A stretch of DNA of 64,000 nt from Phoronis australis (taxonomy: Eukaryota > Phoronida > Phoronidae): positions 1,077,766 through 1,141,765 of the forward strand of contig NMRA01000034.1 in NCBI GenBank assembly GCA_002633005.1, read 5' to 3'. The notes under the pieces were generated by a model that did not search any database, had not been told where the DNA came from, and saw only the letters and a program-made list of their open reading frames with translations. Shown here piece by piece: positions 1 to 11,761 of this stretch. The translations under genes were made by a program, and so were the position numbers. Numbering within the stretch: position 1 is the first letter of the stretch; every line of letters starts with the position of its first letter.

Positions 1-629
1 CCTGAAATCTGTGACATCGTACAGATAATTAAAACTTTAAGATTCCCAGCTTTCCATGAACATATCGCATCTGTGGCCTTGTTATTTGCCAAGTGAATGT
101 GAACCGTTTGAGGTTCTTCGGATTTTCGCTGGCTCCGAAATACTTTTCCTCGAACACTTATTTTCGCCGATTAACTTTTTCATTCACAAGGTCGCTGGCA
201 ATTTAATACAAAATACCAGAATTGTTATCATTTCGCTGTAATTTTCAGTATTAATGATCAGTTGCTGCAATTGTAAGGAAATTTTACTGCGGCGAAATTG
301 TCATCTTCTAGAGGTACATGATCTAATCTCCATTTTAACGTTTGTACTCGAAACTCGACTCGAAAATTCACCAATTGCATTGTACGCTTGGGGTAAAGTT
401 ACAAATGTGTACTCGAATACTGAGACAAGATTGGTCACGTTTCGGGTGTGACTGTGAGTGAGCTCGTACTGGGCATAGCATAAAAATGGATGCAGGCGGC
501 CTGGTACACGTTGCACCAGACGTGCGAAGCCCTCTCAGGTGGGCCCATTGCACTGATCACTTGGAAGCATTTTTGTGCTTAATAAATATATAGTTAAAAC
601 CGAGTTGAGGAGCTAGGGACCTAACTCGA

Positions 630-715
630 GGTTATAGCGGTGAGGGACACGTACCCACGACCTTGAATATATGAAACGGAATCTTATCCCACTAGGCCAC
701 AACGCTTCTCAGGCA
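630..715 (-). repeat. degenerate tRNA-like SINE fragment
   Basis: Read on the minus strand, an A-box-like TGGCCTAGTGG (689-699) is followed about 40 bases later by a weak B-box-like GGGTACGTGTCC. That is the order and spacing of a tRNA-type internal RNA polymerase III promoter. The arms do not fold into a tRNA, so this is taken as an old tRNA-derived SINE. The same A-box core recurs at about 40772-40785. Confidence 0.35.
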
Positions 716-2534
716 TAGCATACAATATACGTCGCGTGGGTGATGAAATCGCTGAATTTATTCTGAAAGACCAAAAATTAGTGTACATTATTCAACGTTC
801 ATGCCTGGTATTAGTCTGGTTCGTGTGCTTGTACGTGATTATTATGCTGAATGGTATTTCTCCGTGCCATTTTTATATCTACCTAAGAAAATAATTAATT
901 AAAAACCTTTCTAATTTGGCAAACGAGAAAATTTAACGATTTAATTACGTATGTTTAAAAGTAGAGTGACGAGAAACTTAACGAATGACGTCATTGGTGC
1001 TAGGCGTCGAATATTTTGAAGGTGAAGTTCGTGATTCGACCGAAATATTTAATTGTAAGATAAACTCACGGACTGTATTTGCAAATAAACTAATTTGAAG
1101 CAACATCAGAGTTATGTTCCGAGTTCTTATTCGTAGTTTGGTCATTACAAATTTCAAACTAGAAGAGTTGAAACTTCCTGGTGAACCAATCGGTGAACTC
1201 TATTGTGCCCGTAGGTGTCCTGTGTAATTAGGAACGCTACCTCAAAGCATTGAAAACTAAAACTATGAACCAAAATCATGGTTTTCAAAAATGGCGATGC
1301 GCTGGGGAAACGGCACACCATGTTTCAACTCTAGTATTGTGTTTTGCATAAACGGCCAGACTATTCCTCATGGACTAATTAGCGGCTAGTCGGTTATTAA
1401 GAGGTCATGCCGCACTGAAGCAGACGAGTAAATAACATCTAATGTGTCTAATGTGATCATGGAGGTCCCTCAGGACGCAAGACTTGTTTTCTTTGATGCC
1501 AGTCGGCAACAACGTAAAGCTGCAGCCTTACTGTATTCGAGGGAGCGTATGTCAGGTGTATTCCCAGAGGTTACAGCTATTCTTATAGTATACGGGCGAT
1601 TTATAGTTGAAAAACGTTGCCGTTCTCTGACGATTCTCCTCCAGAAAAGGTATGTTAAGGGTAGAATAGTACAGAAAATCTCAAATTTTCTAAAAAATTA
1701 CGAAAGTCCTCTGCGGTCATTTTGGTCCTATACCGTATTATGAGAATTTTTTAAATCTGTCGATGCTCGTTGTCACCAAACATACAGGGTGTCCCAAAAT
1801 GTACTCACACTTCAAAATGACAATGTCTGCATTGTTTATTGACTTAGGAACAAGACTGCTGGTTTAAATTCATAAACTGGTGACGAAAAAGAATTCAGTC
1901 TCCAAACTAAAGTAAATGCATTGTTATGTTAATTTGGGAATATGACGTTTCTATCTGGTACTGCTTCGTCAAAAAACGAACTTGTTGGGAATGTCATCGA
2001 TTTAATCTGTCATTGTGGTTGCACAAGGGCATTTTCAACGGATGAACCAGTACACTTATGTATTTCTCAACATCAGTCAACCGTCATGCTCGAATGTTAT
2101 CTTCCAACCAATTCATGACATTTCCGTGTGTTGCTTCGTTCTGTTAAAGAGGCCCGGAATGCGAAAAACGGACTAAATTGCATTATTCAAAGCAGTTTCC
2201 TTCCACTAAAACAGAATTCAACCTGTTTACCAGGTATTTTTGCGATTTGTTTGTAAAGGTATTGAATTTCTGTTAATGTCAAAGCATTTGTCTTTTAGTT
2301 TCAAATTTCAAAAAAAACCTGTCAACTGCTCGTTACTTTCTTGATTTTTCTCCCACAAGGCAAATCACGTTTCCTTATTTGGTATGGCAAGACATAAACG
2401 TAACACATTTCCCTTATATGGAAAATGTGACCTTTGGCCTTTGATGTAAACAAAACAATGGCGACTTCAAGCAACAGTCAGTCCCATTGAGATGCAATTA
2501 ATGTAAATCCTTACTGATGAATGTTTTCAGTCAT

Positions 2535-2918
2535 CCAGTTGAGTAATAAGGTAGAAAAATTAATAAATCTATTACTGGACTTACGGTTACATAGAGCTGG
2601 CTACGTTACGTCCTCCTCTCGAGGACTTCATCAGGCCCCTGAGTTGTCACTTTACTCGCCATGTGATCTGCCGCACAGTTTTCGCGGGATCCTCTTCAGC
2701 GCCCTATCCCACGTCCTCTTGGTTTCTCTTGCCTAGGACGTGGGATAGGGCGCTGAAGAGGATCCCGCGAAAACTGTGCGGCAGATCACATGACGAGTAA
2801 AGTGACAACTCAGTGGCCTGATGAAGTCCTCGAGAGGAGGACGTAACGTAGCCACCTCTATGTAACCGTAAGTCTAGTAAATAGATTTATTAACTTTTCT
2901 ACCTTAAGTCCTAACTGG
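2535..2918. mobile_element. 384-bp foldback (hairpin) element
   Basis: Two arms of about 183 bases (2535-2717 and 2735-2918) are near-perfect reverse complements around a 17-base loop (2718-2734). The arms differ by a few substitutions and small indels. Outer ends read CCAGTT and AACTGG. There is no coding capacity; the small open frame inside is a by-product. The structure is that of a foldback or palindromic MITE, and the superfamily is not identified. Confidence 0.85.
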
Positions 2919-3175
2919 TTGGAATTAGTTATAAAGGTATCGTAGTATTCAAATATTTTATAAAATGCACTTGGAATTATTATGTTTTGGAAAATTGCTT
3001 GCTTCACTGGTTTGCCTTATGCTTTGCTGTCGACCTCAGATTCGATCACACATGAGAATGTGTCGTTAATATCCATCTTGTCAGTCAACTGTTTGCCGAA
3101 TGACTGTGAGCGCATGCCCGCATTTATCATTAGCAGCAGGGAAATTAGAAACTCTGTGATTCCCATTCACTCCTT

Positions 3176-3202
3176 CACAGTGCTACGAAAGGTAGCACTG
3201 TG
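3176..3202. repeat. perfect short hairpin, 11-bp arms
   Basis: CACAGTGCTAC, a five-base loop, then GTAGCACTGTG. It lies about 360 bases before a related CACAG...CTGTG hairpin (3542-3575). The function is unknown; it may be a remnant of a small palindromic repeat family. Confidence 0.7.
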
Positions 3203-3541
3203 TTATGTTGTTTACCAGGGCTTTTCATTGGTTGAAGTAGTGAAACCGACGTCATAATATTCAGTCATTCCCATTGGTTGAAATCTGGTAAACCCTTCCA
3301 GTTTATTGTTACGTAGTATGGCGACCACCTTTGACTCGAATATTTGAATTTATTAAAACGGACAGTGATCAAAGTAAACAAAATCAAGGGAACCCCGATC
3401 CCGTGGCTAAGCCCAAACATGTAGGTGGGTACAGTGCGTAGAAGGCGTGTGCAAGTGGTGGCGATATGATCGATAAACTTCCGACCAACCATGTGTATTG
3501 ATGCCCACACACGGAATTCCGTGTTTCGTTCATCATGTTGC

Positions 3542-3575
3542 CACAGGACCACCTTTCAGTATAGGTGGCGCTGTG
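3542..3575. repeat. short imperfect hairpin, CACAG...CTGTG type (copy 1)
   Basis: CACAG-gac-CACCT pairs with AGGTG-gcg-CTGTG across an eight-base loop. A second copy with the same right arm (ataggtggcgctgtg) lies at 4383-4419, so this is a small dispersed repeat rather than chance. Confidence 0.55.
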
Positions 3576-4382
3576 TCAGAGGGTATGATTACCAGAGTTT
3601 TTCCTTCGCGCGTATATCTAAAATCGTAAATTTAGCGGGTTTTTTTTCTGGAAATTTCCTCAAGGGGGAGTGGATATCTCAGTAGTAGATGTGACTAGCT
3701 TTCGCGTTCCATGTCTCTTTAACCAATGAGAAGCTACGTAGTGATTCTTTCACAGTGGTACCCCCTCGTACACAGCCACGAGTGCTTGCACTGTGATATA
3801 AATCGCATAACAACCCTTCTCATTGATTAACAGCAGCCTGTTTCTCTGTTGTCTTTTAGATTTACGGACTTTAGCCAACAGTCAGAAATCTGACTACAAA
3901 TAGCCAAAAGTTATTTTTTTTGTCTGTTATACTTCTCTAGACGTTTCGTCTTCTGTCTATTCAAGCAGATTACGGATTTCTGCCTTTATTTGACTTTGAT
4001 TGAGTTTAGTGTAGACAGATTTCCGACTTTCAGCCTGATTTCCGTGAAACCGGCTAATCCATCCGTAGACTGATTTTTGGCATAAAGACAAAAGCCTCTT
4101 CGCCGGAGAAACATGGACTAGAACGAAGTAACATTGGGAGATTCCTACTGGTTCGTTCCCGTAATTTATTCTTATGAAAATCATCCAAATCCACAAGACG
4201 GCATGTGCACTGATATGTCTTAAAAGTGGGCTGACGCAGGAATCTCGGAAACGAAGCTAGTGTGATCATGTATACTTCCCTTGAAATAAATACGATTATT
4301 CGAGAAGTCTTGCGTGTTCTTGGGTTTTTACGAAGTTCTCTCGTGTACGAAACGCACTCCTTCTGCATGTAGATCAGCTTTT

Positions 4383-4419
4383 CACAGGACTACCCTCACG
4401 AACAATAGGTGGCGCTGTG
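4383..4419. repeat. short imperfect hairpin, CACAG...CTGTG type (copy 2)
   Basis: Shares ataggtggcgctgtg and the cacagga left end with 3542-3575; the middle differs. It is followed by a direct run of actgagggta that mirrors the accctca within the left arm. Confidence 0.55.
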
Positions 4420-4529
4420 ACTGAGGGTACTATTCGTGGGAAGAAGTGTATCTCAGATTCTGATCCACGGGAACTGAGTTTGAACTCCTTTTTTATTATT
4501 TTAGTTTAAATATTAACACTACCCCAGAA

Positions 4530-4690
4530 ATTGCTTTCGCATTACATCCAGGTTCTCATTTATTCCCTGCATACATCCACTAGTACAAAACCGAGCGCAG
4601 GGGAGTAGGAGACACCATTGTGCAATATGCCCAAGGTCAGGATTCGAACCCGGGTCTCCCAAACGGGAGCCTGGTGTTGTACTGAAATTT
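4530..4690 (-). repeat. 5'-truncated tRNA-derived SINE
   Basis: On the minus strand a clear B box (GGGTTCGAATCC, about 4639-4650) is preceded by an arm-like GGGAGACCC and followed by a non-tRNA body ending near 4530. No A box is visible upstream, so the tRNA-like head is incomplete. This is known SINE architecture; the family is not identified. Confidence 0.5.
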
Positions 4691-4765
4691 GAGTGCATTT
4701 TTAGTGGGACGTCATGTACAAACTAAATCGGGTCAATTTAAAAATGTTCACGTTGAGTCAGCGTA

Positions 4766-4990
4766 TCGGATTGACGAAACAGAATCGACGAAACTGAATC
4801 GAAATCGTGAAACTGGTTTGAATTCGCAACACGATAGGACACACGAAACGGAATCGATTAAACTGCATTGAATTCACAAAAAGGATAGAATATAGAAAAC
4901 AGCATTGAGCTCACGGTATGGAATCGACGAGTGTGGATTGATTGGTGTAATAGCATTGAATGCACAATATAGCCGGATTAGGTTGTCGTA
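4766..4990. repeat. degenerate GAAACNGAATCGAN-type repeat tract
   Basis: Short units resembling gaaacagaatcgac and gcattgaattcac recur irregularly across this tract, with many substitutions. It looks like a decayed minisatellite. No coding signal. Confidence 0.45.
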
Positions 4991-5781
4991 CAATTGGAAT
5001 TGAGTTTATTATATGGAATTTAACATACAATTTGTTTTTTTTACATAATGGTCGCTCGTAACCGCAAGTGACTCGTTTAGATGCAGGTCAGGTGGCTGGG
5101 AGCTCAGCGACGAATAATTACGCTAACGCCCTCGCTCCACTGAACTAGTATATTGAAGAGTTAGAAACGTCCAATAAATTGTAATAACCTTAATCGGTTT
5201 TAGAAAGGGTTCTCTCAATTCTTAGAATTTACACTGTTGATTGTGACAAATTGAACCGAGAACTAATCAATTCCCAGTGCGTGAAAAAAGACGTAAGGGT
5301 CGAATCTAGAATTATTGCACCTAAATCCGACTGTTTTTCTGAATCGACCGTGAAATCCTTGACTGTACGTTGATGGATGGATGTTTTGAAATGATTATCC
5401 TAGGGGTTGTTCCAGGATCATTTCGGGAGGAGAGGTTTACCATGGGATGAACAGTAGGGCCTCACTTTAGATTCCCTAATATACACGCGCGCGCTGGCGT
5501 GTCTTTTCATGTTGCGCCATATTTGCCGCAGTGTGTAAGGTACGTGTGCAGTGTGGACACTCGGCTGTATAGAGGCAAGTTGCCCTGGGACAAGGTCTTC
5601 TAGGGCTAAGTGTTGACATGACTTACGTCATGCAATGTATACTTTAATGTAGTGTTATTGTGTTTAATTTGATGAGCCTCGCTGGGCTGCCATTAACTGC
5701 TAAACAAATAGTATTTCATGTAATTTCATAATTATCCCATTTTTACTAATTTTGCTTATCCCGTTTCACTTTATGTTTCAG

Positions 5782-6605
5782 TCCCGGGCAACGTTCAGCG
5801 AATAAGGTTCCGCATCAACGACGATGGTTTAACATCTAGTCAACAGGAAATTACCCGGATGAAGCTGTTCATGATGGTTATGCATAAGAGACATGCCATT
5901 CCTTCGGAAGCCCTGAAACGGAAGTTGGTCCATATAAATGTGTATCACCACCAAGATCAACCAGAAAAGCAACGGAAACTCGTCCTTTCGTCAAAACTAT
6001 CCGTCAAAAAATCAAAATGGCGAAAGTTAACGCTGCCCCCATCCTTAGCCCAAAACGTAATAGATTCTAGCTATGGAAATCATTCTGTGCAATACCTTGA
6101 CTTGGAAGTTGAGTGTCTCGACTGTGATAAAAATGTTTATCCCTTGTTAGCAGCTAATGTAAACTATATTAGAAAAAAACTCCGTGGGGAGGATCCAGCA
6201 AGTTCTGGTGCGAAACGCCTCAACAATCGGCGGCCATTTTTAATCATTCGCAGCCGAGAAAAAGCAAGATCTCGTTCTAAGCGAAATACGAACCTGTGCA
6301 GCCCTTCTTCAACAGAATGTTGCGTGGTGCCGCTGAAAATAGATTTCAGGCAACTAGGGTGGGATTTTTTAATTGAACCAACGACCTATAACGCGAATTA
6401 CTGTCGGGGCCAATGCAGAGAGAACTTGTTGCCGAACGAATTCGCGTTTGGGCATACACATATAATTCAATCGGCCGAGGCCAAAAGTGGTTTCTGTTGT
6501 AGCCCCCGAAAGATGTCGCCTATGTCTATGCTGTACATGCATGAGGGGAACGTGATACAGAATGATGTTGACGATATGATCGTTGAGGAATGTGGTTGCG
6601 CGTAG
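5782..6605 (+). CDS. activin / inhibin-beta-like TGF-beta ligand, last coding exon
   Basis: Terminal exon of a secreted TGF-beta family precursor. It begins after a 3' splice site (tttatgtttcag, ending 5781). The frame is open from the junction and starts with two bases of a split codon, so the intron is phase 1. The ATG at 5859 is internal, not the start. Counting from that Met as 1, prodomain sequence contains a CLDC cysteine pair (86-89) and RRPFLI (124-129), both like inhibin-beta prodomains. A furin-type site RSRSKR (137-142) precedes a 106-residue mature domain with nine cysteines (147, 154, 155, 182, 186, 213, 214, 245, 247). The C-CC spacing, WDFLIEP, KMSPMSMLY and the ending MIVEECGCA match activin beta chains and, less well, myostatin/GDF11. 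Expected role: disulphide-linked dimer signalling through activin receptors to Smad2/3. Exon 1 (signal peptide and most of the prodomain) was not found upstream in the window. Confidence 0.93.
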
Positions 6606-9499
6606 ACGCCACCATTTCGACACACATTCCCTGTGCCTCTCGTTGTTGATCTGTGAATTCCCCTAAGTATGTATTGTGCTGGTGCTTTAATTTCTACTTT
6701 CAATGATGTTTTCGTCAGCGTGACGTAGCTTTATTGTTTAGACAACACCATACCTAAAGAAAAAGGTTTTGTAACACCTAAAAAGTCAATGTAGATGTTT
6801 TTTTTCAAAAAAAAAAAAAAAAACTCAAAAGCAACTTCAGTGTAGCTTCAGATGTACATTGCTTTTAAACAAGAGAAACTTCAACACCTTTCCGTTCTTG
6901 GCAGAAACCTTCTGTATGAACGAGGGCCATATATATATATATATATGTTGCCGTGTACTATCGACTGTTTCAAGACGTGCCTAACCTTGAGAAGAATCCG
7001 TGAGATATTCCAATGTTCAAAAGTGCTAAGTCCATGTTGTGAATTTACGTCATTTCTTCAAATAACTTAGCAATGGCATTGACTAGTTACCCAAGTTGTT
7101 TATGGCATTGACAATTAATCAAGTGTACATTGAAAGGCAAATGGCACGGTGACGCTGTTGAAGAGCGTAGAGACCCTCCTGACAGTGACTGCTCTTCTGA
7201 GATGTCATTACCTTCTTGTTAAACGGAAGACTGATATTTAAATTTTGATAGTCCTTGTTGTGTGGAAATGGTGACATATAACTCTTGTCTAATTGTGCTT
7301 AGATGTTATTTTAAGAAATCACTTTTTCAAGTGATGTCAACACTTCTATTAGGTTTCTTCTTTATATCAAAATCTTGTTGTTTTCAATTGTTTCCCTTCT
7401 TGCTGTTATAGTGCAGCAATGACGTCATCAAAAGTCATTACCCGACCGTGAAAAATGTAGCCAACATGTTTTGGATAATTGCTCTTTTAAAATGTTGTTT
7501 TGTAACACCCATCTCATCCATCTTGCACAGGATGTTGTCATTTTTCAGATTCTGTTTATCGACTGTTATTGTGATAGGAACTTTTATCATGTAAGGTTTG
7601 TTTTTTTGTTTCTGTAGATCTACGTCACCATTCTCCAGTCGCAGACGCCTAAATCGGCGCTAGTCCATACGTCGGACGATGTGTGCGCGTTCATTGAAGT
7701 GTATGGAGTAGCTGCTTTGTCATTTCGCATACAAAATGTCCACTAAAAACACTTCAATAAAATTCCACTGAAATTGATAATAGGCTGCCCTGCAATACCA
7801 TGCGTTTTATTGACAAAACATGGGCGTCTCACCAAAGGGGGTTGTAGGGTCTATATCCCCCCACTTATTTCAGTGCTGCGCTGCCCATGCAAAAATTGTG
7901 CAGACGCTACAAATTGCATTATCATTATGTGGTTTCCGTTAAGTTTTTACGTTTTCTATGTCACGAATTTCTTCGCGCATTCTTGGAGTCGGCGAACTGT
8001 GAAGCCGTAGGTGTTGACTAAAAATGGTTATACCTTGATCTCAGCCACTGTCTTTCCCAGTATGGGGTGAATGTAGCCCGACACCTGTTGGGAGAAAGTG
8101 TACATGCCTATACACAATGAGCGTCTGTCCCGGTTTCGGTATCGTGCAAACTTAGCTACGAGTTAACTCCAGCCTTAAAAACCCACCCACCTTCTGTCTA
8201 AAGTTTGATTTTCACGTAATGCCATTGGTCTCAAGTTGTTCATTGCATCAGATTACAAGTGACCTTTTGACCTAAAAATTCGTGATTGCAATGCTGGAAC
8301 ATAAACTTGCTCTCTCTAGCCTAATAACTTCACTTTTTCATGTACCCAAAACTACTTCCTATTGTGAGCAAGGACCAAATCGGCACCAGTTTGATTACGA
8401 CAGAGGGCGGTCTGAGCAGTTTTAATCAATGCACCTTTCCCTTGTAGAATCTGATGAACCAATCTTACAGTCATGAAATCTGATTTTCGTCACCTAGTCC
8501 TCGTTATCTTTGGCCTGTTTTCACTGGTACACGTGATCCTTAATATTGTCATGGGAGCTTTTTGTGATGTTGGCATGTAAATTTTGTGTCGTTAGCTTGT
8601 AAAAACATTTCCGGTCGCCAAATCTAACTTTTGAAGTCACACTGCAAACAGGCCACGTACCCTCATAGCAGTGATAATTTCAATGTAGTAGCGTTGGTGT
8701 ACGGAAATGGTATATTCCTAAATTCACTTGGGTGATATGCAGACGTTTGCAGAACTTTACGGTTGACAGAATTGTTTCGAAAAGCGTCGCAAGAAATGAA
8801 GTGTCTGCTTTCTGCGAGACTGTTCATAAAATGAACGTCTATGTTATAAAGATGTCGTGTAGATATAATAATTTATTATCATTAGAACAAGTTCAAAACT
8901 TGTAAACCTTGTAACGATAATACTAACATTAATAAAAGATTCTCAAGTGACTAGTTTAATGTTTCTTAAGGGAGCGTTCACATATTACGTCATCACTCCA
9001 GTGGGGTTGGAAAGATTACGATTTTTGACAGGGTGAGAGGTTAGACTCATGATGACGTCATCATGTGGTTTATTTGAATATCTCTATCACAGCACGTATC
9101 GTTGGGAAACTGGTTCACCTTCAAGCAAAATTAACTAATTCCAAAAACGGGACCTGCTGTTTCACTAGCCTTGCCTTTCATGTACACTTGACAGCCCCAC
9201 TCCTTCACTGCTAATCACTGCCAATCATTACAGTGACGAAACGCATTAGGGCGTTCAGGACATGCAGCGACAGGCGTGGTTATGTTTTGCAGGGTATGGG
9301 ACTTACATTGTGGGCTTGTTACGCATATAAACAATATTGCGACGGAATTCATTTGTTTCAGTATTACATTAAACATGCTAGGCTCAGTTGTAATTGTTTT
9401 ACTTCGGTCTCACACTATACCTATACCTCAAGTTTCATTGCTAAATCTCAAGTTTTGCTCTCCAGATGGGCGATTCAGAGTCGATAGTGTAACTTAGTG
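6606..9499. other. 3' UTR of the activin-like gene, then non-coding DNA
   Basis: Begins with the probable 3' untranslated region, including an A-rich run (about 6809-6823) and an (AT)n tract (about 6931-6949). A polyadenylation signal at 7756 is a plausible end. Another AATAAA lies at 8931-8936. Beyond about 7.8 kb I see only AT-rich sequence with two TGACGTCA palindromes (7420 and 9053) and no gene. Confidence 0.5.
7756..7761 (+). terminator. candidate polyadenylation signal AATAAA (activin-like gene)
   Basis: First canonical AATAAA downstream of the stop at 6605, giving a 3' UTR of about 1.15 kb. No transcript evidence; the later AATAAA at 8931 is an alternative. Confidence 0.4.
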
Positions 9500-10500
9500 G
9501 TGCAAGAGTAACACGAGCGTTGAAATGCACCCACTACTACACCGCGAACGGTGTGCTTTAAGGGGTGTTTTTATCTGTCCAGTGTCCGGCGTCCGCTGCT
9601 CTATCTCCAGTTGTGTACGTTCGCAGTATTTGGGTGTAACACTGAATAAGTTTATGGCTTTCAGTTTGACAGTTGACATACTGGCTGACTCTGCGTTCAG
9701 AGTGTTGGGAGCACTGGTGAGCAAATACAAACATATTGGTAACATGGGTTTCAACAGTTACAGTACATGTTTTGAAACGTCGGTAGCTTCAATTCTAGAA
9801 TATGGACTCTGGAATTTAGGGATACTCTCAGTACTCTAAATGAGAAATGATCAGAACGAGAGCGCTGCGTACATGTATAAATTTAGGGGAGTACAGGTTT
9901 GCAGCCATTGCAGTCTTTTATGGCGACTCCGTATGGCTAAATTTACACTACAAACTAAATGAAAATATGCCAAGGCTTTGGATTCGTTTAGTTATAATGG
10001 ATGAAAACAAAATTGCAAAAAAGACTTTTTATGGGACTTTCAACATCGAACTTCTAACAGTTGGTCCAGTTCAATATTTATAATTATGGAGAAATACGAT
10101 TCTTTAGAAAATTTTAGGAACAAACCAATTTCGTCTCTCGAAAACTTCAAAGCATTCAGTTAGACTGGTTAAAAATAGTCACTAAGAAACCAGAACTGCG
10201 CTTATATAGATCTGTTAAGAGCGGTTATTGTGTAGAAGAGACTATGTATACGTCTGCCAGTGTCTCAGAGGTATGTCATAGCGCTACTGAAAGCAGGTAT
10301 TCTACCATGGGAAGTAGAGATGGGGCGATACTCTGAAACTCTTGCAAGTGAACGGATTTTTCGTGTTTGTAAAAACGAAATTGAAGATGACGTACATTTC
10401 ATCGTATTCGACCATTTTTTATACGAAGTTCAGTCCTACCTCAAATATTCCAAAATAATTTGAAAGATCTAGAAAATTTATTCAAGACTCTTTGCAGAAT
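9500..10500 (+). mobile_element. dead non-LTR retrotransposon (LINE), C-terminal reverse transcriptase part
   Basis: Three consecutive plus-strand pieces in shifting frames (9525-9839, 9847-10083, 10200-10463) read like the end of a LINE ORF2. The first has QYLGVTLNKFMAF and an RVLGALVSKYK segment ending SILEYG. The second begins IRTRALRTCINLGEYRFA and contains LWIRLVIMDENKIAKK. The third has LRLYRSVKSGYC, then GILPWEVEMGRYSETL and ERIFRVCKNEIEDDVHFI. These are the post-catalytic reverse transcriptase region and the Cys-containing tail seen in jockey/CR1-like elements. In-frame stops and at least two frameshifts show it is inactive, and the catalytic YADD region is not recognisable. No target-site duplication or 3' tail could be placed. 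Confidence 0.7.
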
Positions 10501-10524
10501 AGGAGTAACTAGCGGCTAAGCCGT

Positions 10525-10540
10525 TACCCGTGCACGGGTA
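10525..10540. repeat. perfect 16-bp palindrome TACCCGTGCACGGGTA
   Basis: Lies just after the LINE remnant in an otherwise AT-rich context. It could be a chance palindrome, a hairpin end of a small element or a protein-binding site; nothing nearby decides. Confidence 0.6.
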
Positions 10541-11761
10541 GTAGGTAGTATGGGAAATGCGGAGGTGAAATAGCAAGCATACACCTTAAAGTGAACATTA
10601 GTGTTCATGGCAAGAGACAGAGACATTTCTTGAAGTGACCGTTCTATTTTAAAGCTTCAATCAGAATCTCTGTCAGCTTTAAGCAGGGTGTGCGGCTGCG
10701 GGATTCTTGCCTGCCGTAACATAACGTACGGTTATCAGCTATTCTTTAAAGTGAAACCTAAGGAAATATTTAAAAGTACTGTCGTTGTACACAACGTATA
10801 TAATGTATTTTACAAAAGTTACATCACAAATGTACATACTAAGATAAAAAGCCTGCTAGCTGTATGAAAACTAACGTCAACTTGCAGTTAGGTAGCTGTG
10901 TGTTGAGCCGAAACTTCACACAAACCGGATAGCTCAGCTGATCGCGAAACTTATAACATTATGTAGACCTAACGACTGGCGGGGGTGCATGCAGAATCTG
11001 GGAATCAGGCGACTCACACCTTGCCCGTTACAGCCATTTAAGTGAAAAAAAACACACAATCTAATAACGTCATTTTTGGAACAAAGAAAAGTTTGTGTCA
11101 TTTGGAAAACAATGCGCCCAGTGACAGGCGCACGCGCAATTTCCTACTGAGGTTTTGTGATCGTGAGATGATGACAGGTTCGCAGCAAATTGGGTTTGCT
11201 GATATTGAAATACTAAAAACTTGTAACAAAATAAAACCAGTTCCGATTGCTATGACTAGTACGCAACCTCGTGGAAAAGAAGAATAGTTGATTGAAGACT
11301 AGAGGAAATTGGCCAATAAGTGACGTAATATTTCATGGCGCCGAAAGCCGACCCAAAAGAGCGCACCACAATTTTAGCAGCAAAATAACGGTAGAGCGCC
11401 AATTTTTCCAACATCGGTAAATAATTTAGTTTACTCAAAGTAGAGCATAGGTTTTAATGACATCACTAATTTTGGCAGCGACAGGCCAGACGGACTGACG
11501 TCACCAAGGCCAGTACGAAACTGGCCACTATGCATTTTATATAATAGATATATAATAGATTATTTATTTGTAAATTAGTCTGTAGTTGTCAGATTTACCT
11601 TGAGTGTGCTGCGCATTTTATTACATGTTAGGGTTAAATTGTTATAAGGTGGCTGAACATACCCATTGAGGGTGGGGGATGTTGTGAGTATTCTGTATTT
11701 GAGATTATGTACTTGTTATTCACTGGCACCTACATGTCACTATAATATATAAACAATAAAT

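Larger units (their letters stand above)
1..5781. other. repeat-rich stretch without a recognised gene
   Basis: No open frame here has a recognisable domain, a signal peptide followed by prodomain-like sequence, or a convincing splice-flanked exon. It may be intergenic or the intron upstream of the activin-like exon, whose first exon I could not find. It holds two tRNA-like fragments, a 384-bp foldback element, several short hairpins and a degenerate repeat, listed separately. A short motif at about 1784-1798 (cagggtgtcccaaaa) resembles the ends of some DNA transposons, but no partner end was seen. Confidence 0.6.

Noticed and set aside
2521-2736. 71-codon open frame
   Set aside because: Lies in the arm of the 384-bp foldback element; the reverse-complement arm has an equivalent sequence without coding conservation.
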